Shown: positions 17,340 through 26,530 of the stretch, piece after piece
Layout of the letters: each line of letters opens with the position of its first letter
Numbering within the stretch: the stretch's first letter is position 1
Source of the DNA: Portibacter marinus
GTDB lineage: Bacteria > Bacteroidota > Bacteroidia > Chitinophagales > Saprospiraceae
DNA: 64,000 nucleotides
Assembly (NCBI RefSeq): GCF_021533195.1
Contig: NZ_JAJNKB010000003.1
Location: forward strand, 248,001-312,000
Direction of reading: 5' to 3'
Position numbers and translations under genes: made by a program
Notes under the pieces: model-generated
What the model saw: the letters and a program-made list of their open reading frames with translations, nothing else
Databases searched by the model: none
Told to the model about the DNA's origin: nothing

Positions 17340-18580
17340 AATGTAAGTTGCTTTTCTCTTTCTGATTGCTGAACTGATGCTGGCAATAAATTTCTCCTGA
17401 TGAGGTATTCAGGTTTATCAAGTAATTTATTCAAGTATCCTACACACTCTATAAAATATTGCGCACGCTTCCACACCACACCTATCTTTTTCAATTGTTC
17501 AACATTAAGTCTTCTAAACTTCCTGGCAGCCACAATCTTTTTGGCTGACTTCACGCCGATGCCAGGCACTCTGATGATTTGCCAGTAATCAGCTCTATTA
17601 ATATCTACCGGAAAAAGGTGCAAATTCCTCATTGCAAAAGCAGACTTGGGATCCAATTGTAAATCGAGGTTGGGATGAAGGTCACTGACTATTTCATCCA
17701 CATTGAACCCATAAAAACGCATCAACCAATCAGCCTGATAAAGTCTATTTTCTCGAACTACTGGAGTTTTATCCACGGTAGGCAATCGAGCATCATCACT
17801 GATGGGGACATAGCCGGAATAATAGACCCGCTTCAATTGCTTGGTTTTATATAACTGATCCGATAAATTTAAAATCTGATGATCACTCTCCGGACTTGCA
17901 CCAACAATCAATTGTGTTGATTGTCCTCCGGGAGCCACTTTCGGTGCATTTCGGCTTTTTCGACGCTCTGCCTTGGATTCAGATATGGCACTCTTCAAAT
18001 AACTCATGGGTTCCAGAGCCTCCTTAAAAGATTTTTCCGGTGCTACCAACTTTAAGCTCTTTTCCGATGGCATCTCAATATTGACCGATAGTCGATCGGC
18101 ATGGAGGCCAGCCTCATACAACAACTCCTCGCTGGCACCAGGAATCGCTTTTAGGTGAATGTATCCATTAAACTGATGTTCTGTTCGTAATTTCTTAGCA
18201 ATTCTAACCAACCTTTCCATGGTGTAATCGGGACTTTTGAAAATGCCAGAACTGAGAAACAGACCCTCAATATAATTACGCTTGTAAAAATTCATGGTAA
18301 GATCTACCACCTCCTGTACAGTAAAGGCAGCACGCTTAACGTCATTTGATTTCCTGGAAACACAATATGCACAATCGAAAATGCAAAAATTGGTCAACAA
18401 GATTTTTAAAAGTGAAACACATCTGCCATCTTGCGTGTAGGTATGGCATATGCCCATTCCCGTAGAATTACCTAATCCGGTTTTGGTATTTTTACGGTCC
18501 GAACCACTTGAAGCGCAAGAGACATCATATTTTGCAGCATCGGACAAAATGGACAATTTTTCAATAGTAGCTAATTTCAT
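17333..18580 (-). CDS. Radical SAM putative DNA modification/repair protein (TIGR03916)
   Basis: The 415-residue protein has the [4Fe-4S] motif CIFDCAYC (Cys66, Cys70, Cys73) after the conserved GMGICHTYTQDGRCVSLLK segment. The core barrel follows, then a helix-hairpin-helix DNA-binding motif IIRVPGIGVKSAKKIVAAR near residue 345. This combination is diagnostic of TIGR03916, a predicted nucleic-acid radical SAM enzyme whose reaction is unproven. It is first in a two-gene operon with the TIGR03915 gene. A perfect 10-bp inverted repeat sits 7 bp before the start codon and may be an operator or a translation-controlling hairpin. Confidence 0.92.
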   Translation of the reverse strand: MKLATIEKLSILSDAAKYDVSCASSGSDRKNTKTGLGNSTGMGICHTYTQDGRCVSLLKILLTNFCIFDCAYCVSRKSNDVKRAAFTVQEVVDLTMNFYKRNYIEGLFLSSGIFKSPDYTMERLVRIAKKLRTEHQFNGYIHLKAIPGASEELLYEAGLHADRLSVNIEMPSEKSLKLVAPEKSFKEALEPMSYLKSAISESKAERRKSRNAPKVAPGGQSTQLIVGASPESDHQILNLSDQLYKTKQLKRVYYSGYVPISDDARLPTVDKTPVVRENRLYQADWLMRFYGFNVDEIVSDLHPNLDLQLDPKSAFAMRNLHLFPVDINRADYWQIIRVPGIGVKSAKKIVAARKFRRLNVEQLKKIGVVWKRAQYFIECVGYLNKLLDKPEYLIRRNLLPASVQQSEREKQLTLW

Positions 18581-18586
18581 GTCGCA

Positions 18587-18611
18587 ATAATCGGCATTTT
18601 TTGCCGATTAT
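18587..18611 (-). promoter_or_regulatory. Perfect 10-bp inverted repeat before the repair operon
   Basis: Arms ATAATCGGCA (18587-18596) and TGCCGATTAT (18602-18611) are separated by five T. The element ends 7 bp from the radical SAM start codon. As DNA it could bind a dimeric repressor; as RNA it would form a stable hairpin covering the ribosome-binding region. It is not followed by a U-tract that would make it an intrinsic terminator. Confidence 0.6.
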
Positions 18612-18725
18612 ACTGTCTGTAAAGAAATTTTTTCTACTGGAAAACAAAATTTTACATTATCTTTTCCTGACAAGATGAATTAAGCATTGTGCAAAGCCAT
18701 CTAATAATTAAACAGATCGACAAAA

Positions 18726-19859
18726 ATGAAATTAAATCGCAGAATTTTTAATAAACAGTTGCTCATAAGTGCAGGCGGATTGACCTTAGTCAACTCGCTG
18801 CCTTTTAATTTACAAGTAAAAAGTGAAAAGAAGGGCTTGGGAATTGCATTGGTCGGCTTGGGAAGTTACAGTTCAGGTCAACTTGCACCTGCTCTGCAAG
18901 AAACCTCCGAATGCCACCTTGCAGGAATTGTTACAGGTACACCTGCCAAAGAGAAGCAATGGGCACAGCAATATGACATACCCCAGAAAAACATTTACAA
19001 TTATCAAAATTTTGACGACATCAAAGATAATGACGATATAGATATTGTATATGTTGTACTTCCCAACGCTATGCATGCTGAATTTAGCATCAGAGCAGCC
19101 AAAGCCGGAAAGCATGTGATTTGTGAAAAACCTATGGCCATGAATGTCGAAGAATGTGACGCGATTATCCAAGCTTGCAATGATGCAGATGTCAAATTGA
19201 GTGTGGGATACCGTTTGCAATCAGAACCTTATACCCAGGAAGTCAAGAGTATGGTCAGGGAAAAAACTTTTGGGGAGGTGCGCTATGTTCAGTCAGATGC
19301 AGCATACATATCAAGAGGCAATCCTGATCAGTGGAGGCTTAATATAGATCTTTCAGGTGGCGGAGCATTAATGAATATGGGCGTTTATGCCATTCAAAGC
19401 AATATTTACGGATCTGGAATGAATCCTATCTCAGTAACTGCTCAAGAATACAGTACCAGGCCGGAATACTTTAAAAAAACAGACGAAACCATCACTGCTC
19501 AATTTGAATTTCCAAACGGCGCCACCGGTAATATGATGACCAGTCATAACATCAGAGCTAATCGTCATTATACCTCCTGTGATAATGGTTGGTTTGAATT
19601 ACAACCCGCCAATAGCTATGGCCCACTGAAAGGCAGAAGGTCAGATGGCACTTTGATAGAATTCCCTCATAGGAGCCAGCAGGCACTCCAAATGGATGAC
19701 TTTGCCCGCCACATCGCTCAAGGGACCGTAAACAGGGCACCAGGTGAAATGGGAAAAAGAGATATGATTATTGTTGAGGCTATCTATAAGTCTATCCGGA
19801 ATGGAGGTACAAGGGTAGATTTAGACCTTGGAAATCTGGGAATCGTTTCAGAAAAATGA
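18726..19859 (+). CDS. Gfo/Idh/MocA family oxidoreductase with Tat-like signal
   Basis: The 377-residue protein starts with a twin-arginine-type signal (NRRIFNK, then LLISAGGLTLVNS), so it is probably exported folded with its nicotinamide cofactor, as in glucose-fructose oxidoreductase. The Rossmann motif is GIALVGLGSYSSGQ near residue 40; CEKPMAMNVEE gives the conserved EKP lysine near 135. The C-terminal domain shows GGGALMNMGVYAIQ, with the usual Asp position occupied by Asn-Met-Gly, and the His-bearing segment expected of the family is not obvious. The substrate is likely a sugar or cyclitol. Divergent from the radical SAM gene. Confidence 0.87.
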   Translation: MKLNRRIFNKQLLISAGGLTLVNSLPFNLQVKSEKKGLGIALVGLGSYSSGQLAPALQETSECHLAGIVTGTPAKEKQWAQQYDIPQKNIYNYQNFDDIKDNDDIDIVYVVLPNAMHAEFSIRAAKAGKHVICEKPMAMNVEECDAIIQACNDADVKLSVGYRLQSEPYTQEVKSMVREKTFGEVRYVQSDAAYISRGNPDQWRLNIDLSGGGALMNMGVYAIQSNIYGSGMNPISVTAQEYSTRPEYFKKTDETITAQFEFPNGATGNMMTSHNIRANRHYTSCDNGWFELQPANSYGPLKGRRSDGTLIEFPHRSQQALQMDDFARHIAQGTVNRAPGEMGKRDMIIVEAIYKSIRNGGTRVDLDLGNLGIVSEK

Positions 19860-19864
19860 TAGGC

Positions 19865-20182
19865 TTATTTTCTAGGATCGTACTTCAGTTTCTGTATCAT
19901 CTCCATGGTCATTGGATCTGCATATACTCCGTAGGCATCCACCAATAATCCTTTGAGATCATGTTTTTCAGAAGATATCGCATAGAGAACGGAGTTATCA
20001 TCTGTACTTGACATTCCCTCGAATCTATACATTTGATCTACATTGAACTCTGCAGGGCTTAGTTTTCGGTCAAGTCGTTCACATTTAATACAATCACTCT
20101 TGATATTGAAGTCTTCTACGTAGCCTTTATCCTTTAAATCTTCTATCGCTTCCGACAGCGTATCATAATTATTCTGATCCAT
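19865..20182 (-). CDS. Small conserved protein of Bacteroidota (often mislabelled phosphoribosylpyrophosphate synthetase)
   Basis: The protein has 105 residues from the ATG at 20182 (MDQNNYDTLSEAIEDLKDKG). A start at 20251 would put the leader almost on the divergent amidohydrolase start and is less likely. It contains CIKCERLDRKLSPAEF and ends PMTMEMIQKLKYD. I have seen this family carried under the name phosphoribosylpyrophosphate synthetase, but it is far too short and lacks any PRPP-binding loop. Function unknown. Cys-x-x-Cys could bind a metal. Lies 5 bp from the convergent oxidoreductase stop. Confidence 0.7.
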   Translation of the reverse strand: MDQNNYDTLSEAIEDLKDKGYVEDFNIKSDCIKCERLDRKLSPAEFNVDQMYRFEGMSSTDDNSVLYAISSEKHDLKGLLVDAYGVYADPMTMEMIQKLKYDPRK

Positions 20183-20263
20183 CGTTATACTTTTATTTCT
20201 TAACGCAGCAATTGCGGCAATGTTCGCTGATTTTAATTTGCTATCTTTCAAAAAACCATTGGT

Positions 20264-21637
20264 ATGAAAAAATTTATGCTGCTCTCCTGTTTTTTAGTGT
20301 ATGTCAATGTTCTTTTTGGACAGAATCAAAGGTCATACGAGGATATTCATATTTTAGATGTAAATGTAATTGACGTGGTCACCGGACAAGTCAGTCCTGA
20401 TATGCACATTACCATTTCAGATGGTAAAATTAAATATGTTTCCAGCACTAGTCTACCGATCAAAAGTACAGACCTTATTATAGAAGCAAAAGGACAGTAC
20501 ATCATGCCAGGTTTAGCGGAGATGCACGCCCATATCCCACCTCCATCGACCGGAGATGAACGAATCACAGAAGTGCTATTTTTATACTTGTCTAATGGTA
20601 TCACCGCTATCCGGGGGATGTTAGGTGATTCGTCTCACCTCGCGCTTAGGTCTGCTTCTGAAAGTAGTCAATTGCTCAGCCCTAGAATATTTACTTCCAG
20701 TCCATCATTGAATGGGAACTCTGTAACAAGTTTGGAGGAAGCTGACCGAAAAGTCAGAAAATATAAAGAGAATGGTTATGATTTCCTAAAAATACACCCT
20801 GGCATCTCCAGGGAAAACTTCGACCAAATCGTTGAAACTGCCAACTTAGTGGACATTCCATTTGCTGGGCATGTACCAGTTGATGTCGGAATTAGACATG
20901 CTCTCAAAAGTCGGTATGCCTCTATCGATCATGTGGATGGATTTATTGAAGGTTTGGTTCCGGCATCAGAAGATGTAGAACCTACTGAAAATGGTTTCTT
21001 TGGATACAATTTCACTCCATTGGTAGATACTACTCTGATAGATGAATTGGTAAGTCTTTCTCGTGAAAACGAAGTTTGGATTGTTCCCACTCAATCCCTA
21101 TTTGAGCGATGGTTTGCACCGGTCACTGCCGATGTCTTGTTGGCTCAGCCTGAAATGCAGTACATGCCTCCAGCGACCAGACGAAATTGGCTTAGGGTTA
21201 AAAATCAGTACATGACTGACGAAAACTTTAATGAGGAACAGTGGAAGAAATTCGACCATATACGCAAGAAATTGATAAATGCTCTTTCAAAAGATGGACA
21301 CGGCATTTTACTTGGTTCAGATGCTCCACAGCTCTTCAATGTCCCTGGCTTTTCCATCCATCACGAAATAGCAGGCATGCAAAATGCGGGAATGTCAAAT
21401 CTCGAAATTATACAAGCAGGCACGATAAATACAGCTCGATTTTTTAACCAAACGGACGTATTTGGGCAGGTCAAGGAAGGTTTGTCAGCGGATTTAATTT
21501 TGCTTGGTGCAAATCCACTCGAGAATATAGGTGCTTTGAGAGAAATCATAGGAGTATTTCGCAATGGACAATTCATAAGTAAAGAAACCATTGACCTAAG
21601 ACTGAGTGAAATGGCAAATAAATACAAATCCGATTAG
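20264..21637 (+). CDS. Secreted amidohydrolase (imidazolonepropionase-like)
   Basis: The 457-residue protein has a signal peptide MKKFMLLSCFLVYVNVLFGQ and is therefore periplasmic or extracellular. Amidohydrolase features: the HxH pair in LAEMHAHIPPP (His88, His90), a lysine in YDFLKIHPG near 170, His in FAGHVPV, His in SIDHVDGF and the metal-binding Asp in LLGSDAPQLF near 350. ADLILLGANPLENI closes the barrel as in the imidazolonepropionase-like group, which cleave amide or peptide bonds such as prolidases. Exact substrate unknown. Divergent from the small gene at 19865; convergent with tolC-like gene. Confidence 0.9.
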   Translation: MKKFMLLSCFLVYVNVLFGQNQRSYEDIHILDVNVIDVVTGQVSPDMHITISDGKIKYVSSTSLPIKSTDLIIEAKGQYIMPGLAEMHAHIPPPSTGDERITEVLFLYLSNGITAIRGMLGDSSHLALRSASESSQLLSPRIFTSSPSLNGNSVTSLEEADRKVRKYKENGYDFLKIHPGISRENFDQIVETANLVDIPFAGHVPVDVGIRHALKSRYASIDHVDGFIEGLVPASEDVEPTENGFFGYNFTPLVDTTLIDELVSLSRENEVWIVPTQSLFERWFAPVTADVLLAQPEMQYMPPATRRNWLRVKNQYMTDENFNEEQWKKFDHIRKKLINALSKDGHGILLGSDAPQLFNVPGFSIHHEIAGMQNAGMSNLEIIQAGTINTARFFNQTDVFGQVKEGLSADLILLGANPLENIGALREIIGVFRNGQFISKETIDLRLSEMANKYKSD

Positions 21638-21648
21638 AATTTAATTGC

Positions 21649-23037
21649 TCATACCACCTGGTTAATCAGACCACTTAATAGCAAGTAAATCAGTCTGCTT
21701 TTAATGAGTTTGCTTTGGCCTTGTATCAATTTGTATCTGCTTTCCAAATATTTGATTTCCCTGGAATTGATCAAGAAAATAGAACTCTCGCCGATTTCAA
21801 ATTTTCTATTCTCTGCTTCTAGCAATCGCCTGTAATTTACGACCGCATCTGCTGTGATTACATTTTGTTCTTCCAGCTGTCTTTGCAAATTGTAATAGGT
21901 TTCCAGTTTAACTTGTAAATCCTGTCTTTTGAGGCTAAAATCGTAATAGGTGTCCTGAAGTTTCACACGAGTCATTCTCAATTTGCCTCGCGCTTTTCTC
22001 TGCAATAATGGATAAGCTGCTGATATCCCTAATTTATAATTTTCGATGGGTTGAAAATCGGTACCCGCCTGATATAGTGGATTGTAGTCTAATCTCAAAT
22101 CGGGCTTGAGAAACTCTCTATTTAAGCGCTCTTCAATGTCTAAGCTTTCTATCTTGTATTCATATTGTAACAACTCGGGGTGCTGAGCCAAGAACTCATC
22201 CTGCACCAAAACCAGACTGTCTGAAGCTGCTTCTAAATAATTAAAGTTAATGGGAGTCGGTTGGATAAACGGTTCCAATTCCAATGGAATATCTCCTTGA
22301 ATCCACAAGAAGTTGTTAAGCCCAAGCCTGGTTTTTATCAAATTCTGTTCTGCTTCTGATTGCTCTATCTGTCTGGATTGTAAGGATATAAAAGCTTCCA
22401 ATGTATCTATGGCAGGAATATCTCCGTTTCTGAAACTGCTAATACTGCCCTGGAGTCGAATTCTCGCTAATTCTACACCTTCTTCAGCAATCTGAAGATT
22501 AAAAAATGCTTCCTGCCAATCTATATACCGATCCAAAGCGTTATAGATCAGCTCATTGAGCAAGATTCGTTGCTCCTGAATGCTGGATTGTACAAACACC
22601 TGGGCTTTTCTTACTTCCGTCCTCCTTTCATCGATCAACAATCCTTGCCCCAATGGGATACTGACACCTCCATAAATTAAACCGTTACTGGGAAGATTTT
22701 CGCTGTCATCCAAGAATACTCCGCTGTTCCAGTCGTATCCTGCTTTCAGGTCAACCGCATACCAGGTGGGGATCTTTACTCCTCCATTAAAAATCGAATA
22801 ATAATTCTTCTCTTGAAAAGCCTTTTGATCCCAGGTCACCCCTAACTTAGGGTCGAATGATCCCCTGGACATCAGCTCATTTGCATCAGCAAAATCTCTG
22901 ACCAATTCAGATTTATAAATCATGGGATGATGTTCTCTCACAATCCCCAGATATTCCGAAATGCTTAATACTCGCTCATTTTGTGCATGGAGCGCGCTTA
23001 CCACCATCATGATTGATATGATAATTCTAATCTTCAT
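21649..23037 (-). CDS. TolC-family outer membrane efflux protein
   Basis: The 462-residue protein has a signal peptide (MKIRIIISIMMVVSALHAQ) and two long OEP coiled-coil repeats, rich in heptad Leu/Glu, for example around RYIDWQEAFFNLQIAEEGVELARIR split over residues 165-190 and the ETYYNLQRQLEEQ stretch near 385. It forms the outer-membrane channel of a tripartite exporter. It is the last gene of an operon with the ABC, HlyD and thioesterase genes; the start ATG overlaps the thioesterase stop (ATGA). The diverged TetR gene at 26560 probably controls it. Confidence 0.9.
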   Translation of the reverse strand: MKIRIIISIMMVVSALHAQNERVLSISEYLGIVREHHPMIYKSELVRDFADANELMSRGSFDPKLGVTWDQKAFQEKNYYSIFNGGVKIPTWYAVDLKAGYDWNSGVFLDDSENLPSNGLIYGGVSIPLGQGLLIDERRTEVRKAQVFVQSSIQEQRILLNELIYNALDRYIDWQEAFFNLQIAEEGVELARIRLQGSISSFRNGDIPAIDTLEAFISLQSRQIEQSEAEQNLIKTRLGLNNFLWIQGDIPLELEPFIQPTPINFNYLEAASDSLVLVQDEFLAQHPELLQYEYKIESLDIEERLNREFLKPDLRLDYNPLYQAGTDFQPIENYKLGISAAYPLLQRKARGKLRMTRVKLQDTYYDFSLKRQDLQVKLETYYNLQRQLEEQNVITADAVVNYRRLLEAENRKFEIGESSIFLINSREIKYLESRYKLIQGQSKLIKSRLIYLLLSGLINQVV

Positions 23038-23417
23038 CCCGTTTTCTTATTGATATCCTCCATCGTCAACCCATGTGGGTAGGGCTTTTCATTTTCATCA
23101 ACTCTGACAAAAACAATTTGATCTATAGATATAATTGTTTTTTGAGTGAATAGATTTCTGACCAAACACTTCATAGTAATGCTAGTGGTTCCTACACCCA
23201 CGAACTCCATTCCTATTTCGACCACATCACCTTGCTTTGCAGAGGATACAAAATTAATTTCAGAAATAAACTTGGTCACCACTTTTTGACTGTTCATTTT
23301 AGTCATGGCATAGATACCTGCTTCTTCATCTATCCACCTCAACAAGGCGCCTCCAAAAAGCGTGTTGTTGGCATTCAAATTTTCTGGCTTGATCAGTTTC
23401 CTACTGTAGAATTTCAT
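23034..23417 (-). CDS. Acyl-CoA thioesterase, hotdog fold (YciA/ACOT type)
   Basis: The 127-residue protein starts FYSRKLIKPENLNANNTLFGGALLRWID split as KPENLNANNTLFGG then ALLRWIDEEAG, which is the hotdog helix with the Asn and Asp/Glu positions used for catalysis in ACOT7/YciA thioesterases, followed by FVSSAKQGDVVEIGMEF. It hydrolyses acyl-CoA thioesters. It is embedded in an exporter operon, 1 bp after the HlyD gene and overlapping tolC by 4 bp, which is unusual and may link the cargo to acyl groups (inference). Cytoplasmic. Confidence 0.88.
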   Translation of the reverse strand: MKFYSRKLIKPENLNANNTLFGGALLRWIDEEAGIYAMTKMNSQKVVTKFISEINFVSSAKQGDVVEIGMEFVGVGTTSITMKCLVRNLFTQKTIISIDQIVFVRVDENEKPYPHGLTMEDINKKTG

Positions 23418-23418
23418 T

Positions 23419-24789
23419 CTATTTAATTTTTCTCAAAGGTGCTTTTGTTTTGACGGATTCCTGCTGTTCATCTTTATAGTAATCCGGCGGAAATCCATTC
23501 AATTGCCTCCATAGTTCATACCCTACCGAAACATTCTTTAATAGAATAATCACATTTGCTCCTCCACCAATTCTTACCTCTTCCGGCCAATCTTCCGCTG
23601 TTGGATCGGGAGCCACTAAGACCCGATATTTACCATTAGGGCTTATAAAGTTGTCAATAGCAAAGACTGTCCCCCCGAAGGTTCCATAGCTGTTATTGGG
23701 CCATCCACTAAATACAATGGCTGGCCAACCGTCAAACTGAATTCTAACTTCTTGTCCTCTATCCAGCAAAGGAACATCCATGGCTTCTACGTACATTTCT
23801 ACACCTCTTTGGTAGTTTGCAGGAATGATGCTTACGATTTCCGAACCAGCACTGACCAGTTCTCCGATTCCCGTTTTAATGGCCCTGGTCACAATACCAT
23901 CTATAGGCGAAGTGATGAAATAGTTTTTCTGTCTAACTTCATAGGCATTGTAATTGGATTGTAGCTTATTCATAGTGGCATCAGCATCATAAGCAGCCGA
24001 AAGTGCGGACATTCTTTCTGACCTGGATTTGGCCATTTTGTCATTGTAATCATTTCGAATACTTAGTGCATTGGTTCTCAGATTTTCAAGTTCATTCAGA
24101 TGTGTCGATAACTTGTTCTGAAGTGAAATGACCTTAGCGTTGGCTTCCTGTGCTGCAAATCGCTTTGCTTCCAAATCTGTTAAGGATTTCAAACCTTCTT
24201 CATACAGCTGTTCCTGCCTGCGCAGTTGGTTCTGGGCAATTTCGTATTTGGTACGAGCTGCTACCAACTCTATGCTGTCACTTTGGATCATTAATTTGAC
24301 CTGGGCAGTTTTAATGTCGTTTTGGTCCAGTTTGTTTTGAAGACCCATTCTCAATGCCTCTAATTGTTGTTCGAGATTTCTGGCTTTCTCAAGATAAGCT
24401 TTAGAAGCGCCGGACTTTGCTGTAATCTGATCCTGCGTTCTATTCAGTATTTCCGGATCGAGATACTCTTCCTTGACTTCAGAAATTCTGATGATGGTAT
24501 CACCTGCATTGACTGACTGGCCTTCTACTACATACCACTGATCTATTCGACCACCGATGACATTTTGAATGGTCTGTGGTCGATCGTCAGGATTGAGTGT
24601 GGTGACATATCCTTTAGATCTGATATTTTGGGTCCAGGGGAGAAATAATGCGCAAATGCTAATCAGCAAAGCACATAACATAACGATGATCAGTGCTCTG
24701 GAAACCGATTTTTGCTCCAGCATTCTAAAGGATCCATATCTATGGGTTTCTACATCGTCGTTTACTCTCTTAAGGCTAATGTTCAACAT
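23419..24789 (-). CDS. HlyD-family membrane fusion protein
   Basis: The 456-residue protein has one N-terminal transmembrane helix (about residues 31-51, ALIIVMLCALLISICALFL), a lipoyl half-motif IGGRIDQWYVVEGQSVNAGDT near 95, a long alpha-helical hairpin (about 120-290) and the second lipoyl half ITSPIDGIVTRAIKTGIGE. A beta-barrel domain follows. It bridges the ABC exporter at the inner membrane to TolC. The gene starts 2 bp after the ABC gene stop. Length and hairpin fit the family; cargo unknown. Confidence 0.9.
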   Translation of the reverse strand: MLNISLKRVNDDVETHRYGSFRMLEQKSVSRALIIVMLCALLISICALFLPWTQNIRSKGYVTTLNPDDRPQTIQNVIGGRIDQWYVVEGQSVNAGDTIIRISEVKEEYLDPEILNRTQDQITAKSGASKAYLEKARNLEQQLEALRMGLQNKLDQNDIKTAQVKLMIQSDSIELVAARTKYEIAQNQLRRQEQLYEEGLKSLTDLEAKRFAAQEANAKVISLQNKLSTHLNELENLRTNALSIRNDYNDKMAKSRSERMSALSAAYDADATMNKLQSNYNAYEVRQKNYFITSPIDGIVTRAIKTGIGELVSAGSEIVSIIPANYQRGVEMYVEAMDVPLLDRGQEVRIQFDGWPAIVFSGWPNNSYGTFGGTVFAIDNFISPNGKYRVLVAPDPTAEDWPEEVRIGGGANVIILLKNVSVGYELWRQLNGFPPDYYKDEQQESVKTKAPLRKIK

Positions 24790-24791
24790 AG

Positions 24792-26474
24792 CTAAGCATC
24801 TTTAGTTTCGTCTCCAATAATTCTACCGTTGTTCAAGGTGATTTTTCTGCTAATGTATCTGGACCAGGCATCATCGACAGTGGTCACAATAATGCTCCAG
24901 GGCGCATTCTTATCCGTCAATTTTTGCATAATCACTTCTTTTTCGACGAAGGGTACATGGTCTAATGGATCCTCTAAAATCAACAATTTGGGTTTCGCAG
25001 CCAATGCTCTTGCCAACAAGATCTTGTTAGCAGCAGACCGGGGAATCCTTTTCCCATCCGGATCTAATTTCGTGTTTAAACCTTCAGGTAATGTTGAAAT
25101 AAAATTTTCCAACTGCACCAATTCAATGGCATTGATTACATCCTCTGTTTTGACATCATCCCTTCCCATTGCTATATTTTCAAGCAACGTACCTAAAAAG
25201 ACCTGATTATTACTCAATGAAAAGCCAATGTGCTTCCTTAGTGATACAAAATTTAAGGATTGCATGGAGAGATCATTGTACCTAATTACGCCATCGGTGG
25301 GCTCGTTAATTCCAGCCAATAATGAAATTAATGTAGACTTCCCTGATCCTGCGGAACCCATAATGGTAATCGACTCCCCTCCTTTCACCTTCAAATTCAG
25401 ATCTTTTAAAATCAGTTTCGGAGAATCTGAAAAAGAAAAACTAACATTTTCAAGTGATGTACTGATGGTTTCGAAGTTTTCACTAAAGGTCAAACCTTCT
25501 TCTTTGTCCAATTCCATGTCTGTTACCGCACCAATCTTTTCAAGTGCTGTCAATACATCATAAATGGAATCCAATGACTTGATTAATTTTTCAACGCTGT
25601 TAATAATAATGATGATGATGATTTCTGCTGCTACAAACTGACCAATATTCATTTCTTGCCTAAAAACAAGTATACTTCCAATAACCAAGAGGCCGGCAGC
25701 CACCAGAACTTTAAATCCAATCAAATTAAAAAATTGATTGATCAAAACCCTGAAATGACTTTCTCTCGAAGTCAGATAGCTGGAAACTTCCTTGTCCGTT
25801 TTGATCATAGCGATCTCCTGGTTTTCAATAAGTTTAAAAGAAAGCTTTGTTCTGGCAACCTCCTCTAACCAATGAGCAACTCCATATTTGTATTTGGACT
25901 CTTCCAGACTGGTTCGTAATCCCTTGGGACCACTGATCAACAAGATGGCATAAACCAACCCGATCAGCACCACTCCAAATATGATGAAGAACGAATGATA
26001 CATACTGAGAACGATCAAACCCACTATGATCTGAAATGAGGCCAAGGAAAAATCTATCAAAATTTTAGGCAAACCTTTCTGGATCGTGATGGTATCAAAA
26101 AATCGGTTGGCCAGTTCTGGTGCATAATACTTGTACAACTCACTGTACTTAATTCTGGGGATCCTGTATGCAAATTCAAAAGATGCTCTGGTGAAAATTT
26201 TCTGAGCAATGTTTTCTACTATACGAAGCTGCATCAATTGAAAGATTCCGGTCAATGTAATCCCTACTAACACAAAGGCTACTAAAACTCCCCAAGCGGT
26301 AGACATTTCACCTCCCTGAATAAGATTGATAATAGCCTGGATGCCTATCGGAAGTGAAAGATTGACCAGTCCATTGAGCAGGGCATAGATGTAAACCTGT
26401 GTGATTTCCTTGCGATCTACGGCCAATAAACGCTGGAGTCTGCGCAATGGAGTTAAAGGAGTGAAGGCTTCCAT
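24792..26474 (-). CDS. ABC exporter, fused membrane and ATPase domains, degenerate nucleotide site
   Basis: The 560-residue protein has an N-terminal six-helix exporter domain (about 25-300) and a C-terminal ATPase. Walker A is intact, GSAGSGKST (373-381). The signature that should read LSGGQ is IPRSAAN (about 477-483), Walker B ends LLILEDP (496-502) with Glu-Asp in place of Asp-Glu, and the switch-loop His is absent (VTTVDDAW). It pairs with HlyD, thioesterase and TolC genes downstream and is divergent from a TetR regulator. It has no peptidase domain. The substitutions may be a family trait; activity may be weak or use a different geometry. Confidence 0.85.
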   Translation of the reverse strand: MEAFTPLTPLRRLQRLLAVDRKEITQVYIYALLNGLVNLSLPIGIQAIINLIQGGEMSTAWGVLVAFVLVGITLTGIFQLMQLRIVENIAQKIFTRASFEFAYRIPRIKYSELYKYYAPELANRFFDTITIQKGLPKILIDFSLASFQIIVGLIVLSMYHSFFIIFGVVLIGLVYAILLISGPKGLRTSLEESKYKYGVAHWLEEVARTKLSFKLIENQEIAMIKTDKEVSSYLTSRESHFRVLINQFFNLIGFKVLVAAGLLVIGSILVFRQEMNIGQFVAAEIIIIIIINSVEKLIKSLDSIYDVLTALEKIGAVTDMELDKEEGLTFSENFETISTSLENVSFSFSDSPKLILKDLNLKVKGGESITIMGSAGSGKSTLISLLAGINEPTDGVIRYNDLSMQSLNFVSLRKHIGFSLSNNQVFLGTLLENIAMGRDDVKTEDVINAIELVQLENFISTLPEGLNTKLDPDGKRIPRSAANKILLARALAAKPKLLILEDPLDHVPFVEKEVIMQKLTDKNAPWSIIVTTVDDAWSRYISRKITLNNGRIIGDETKDA

Positions 26475-26510
26475 AGTAAAATAATTAATTTTTCGTACTT
26501 TTAACTAAAC

Positions 26511-26530
26511 AACTATTACAGATAATAGTT
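26511..26530. promoter_or_regulatory. Putative TetR operator between regulator and exporter operon
   Basis: Perfect 8-bp arms AACTATTA and TAATAGTT separated by CAGA form a 20-bp palindrome in the 85-bp intergenic region. A 9-bp direct repeat ACTATTACA occurs at 26512-26520 and again at 26533-26541, 21 bp (two helical turns) apart. A second weaker inverted repeat (TTTTAC...GTAAAA, 26529-26548) overlaps it. Binding by the adjacent TetR protein is inferred from position. Confidence 0.6.

Noticed and set aside
19865-20182. Phosphoribosylpyrophosphate synthetase
   Set aside because: The product is only 105 residues and has no PRPP-binding loop or nucleotide site, so the name is not supported.
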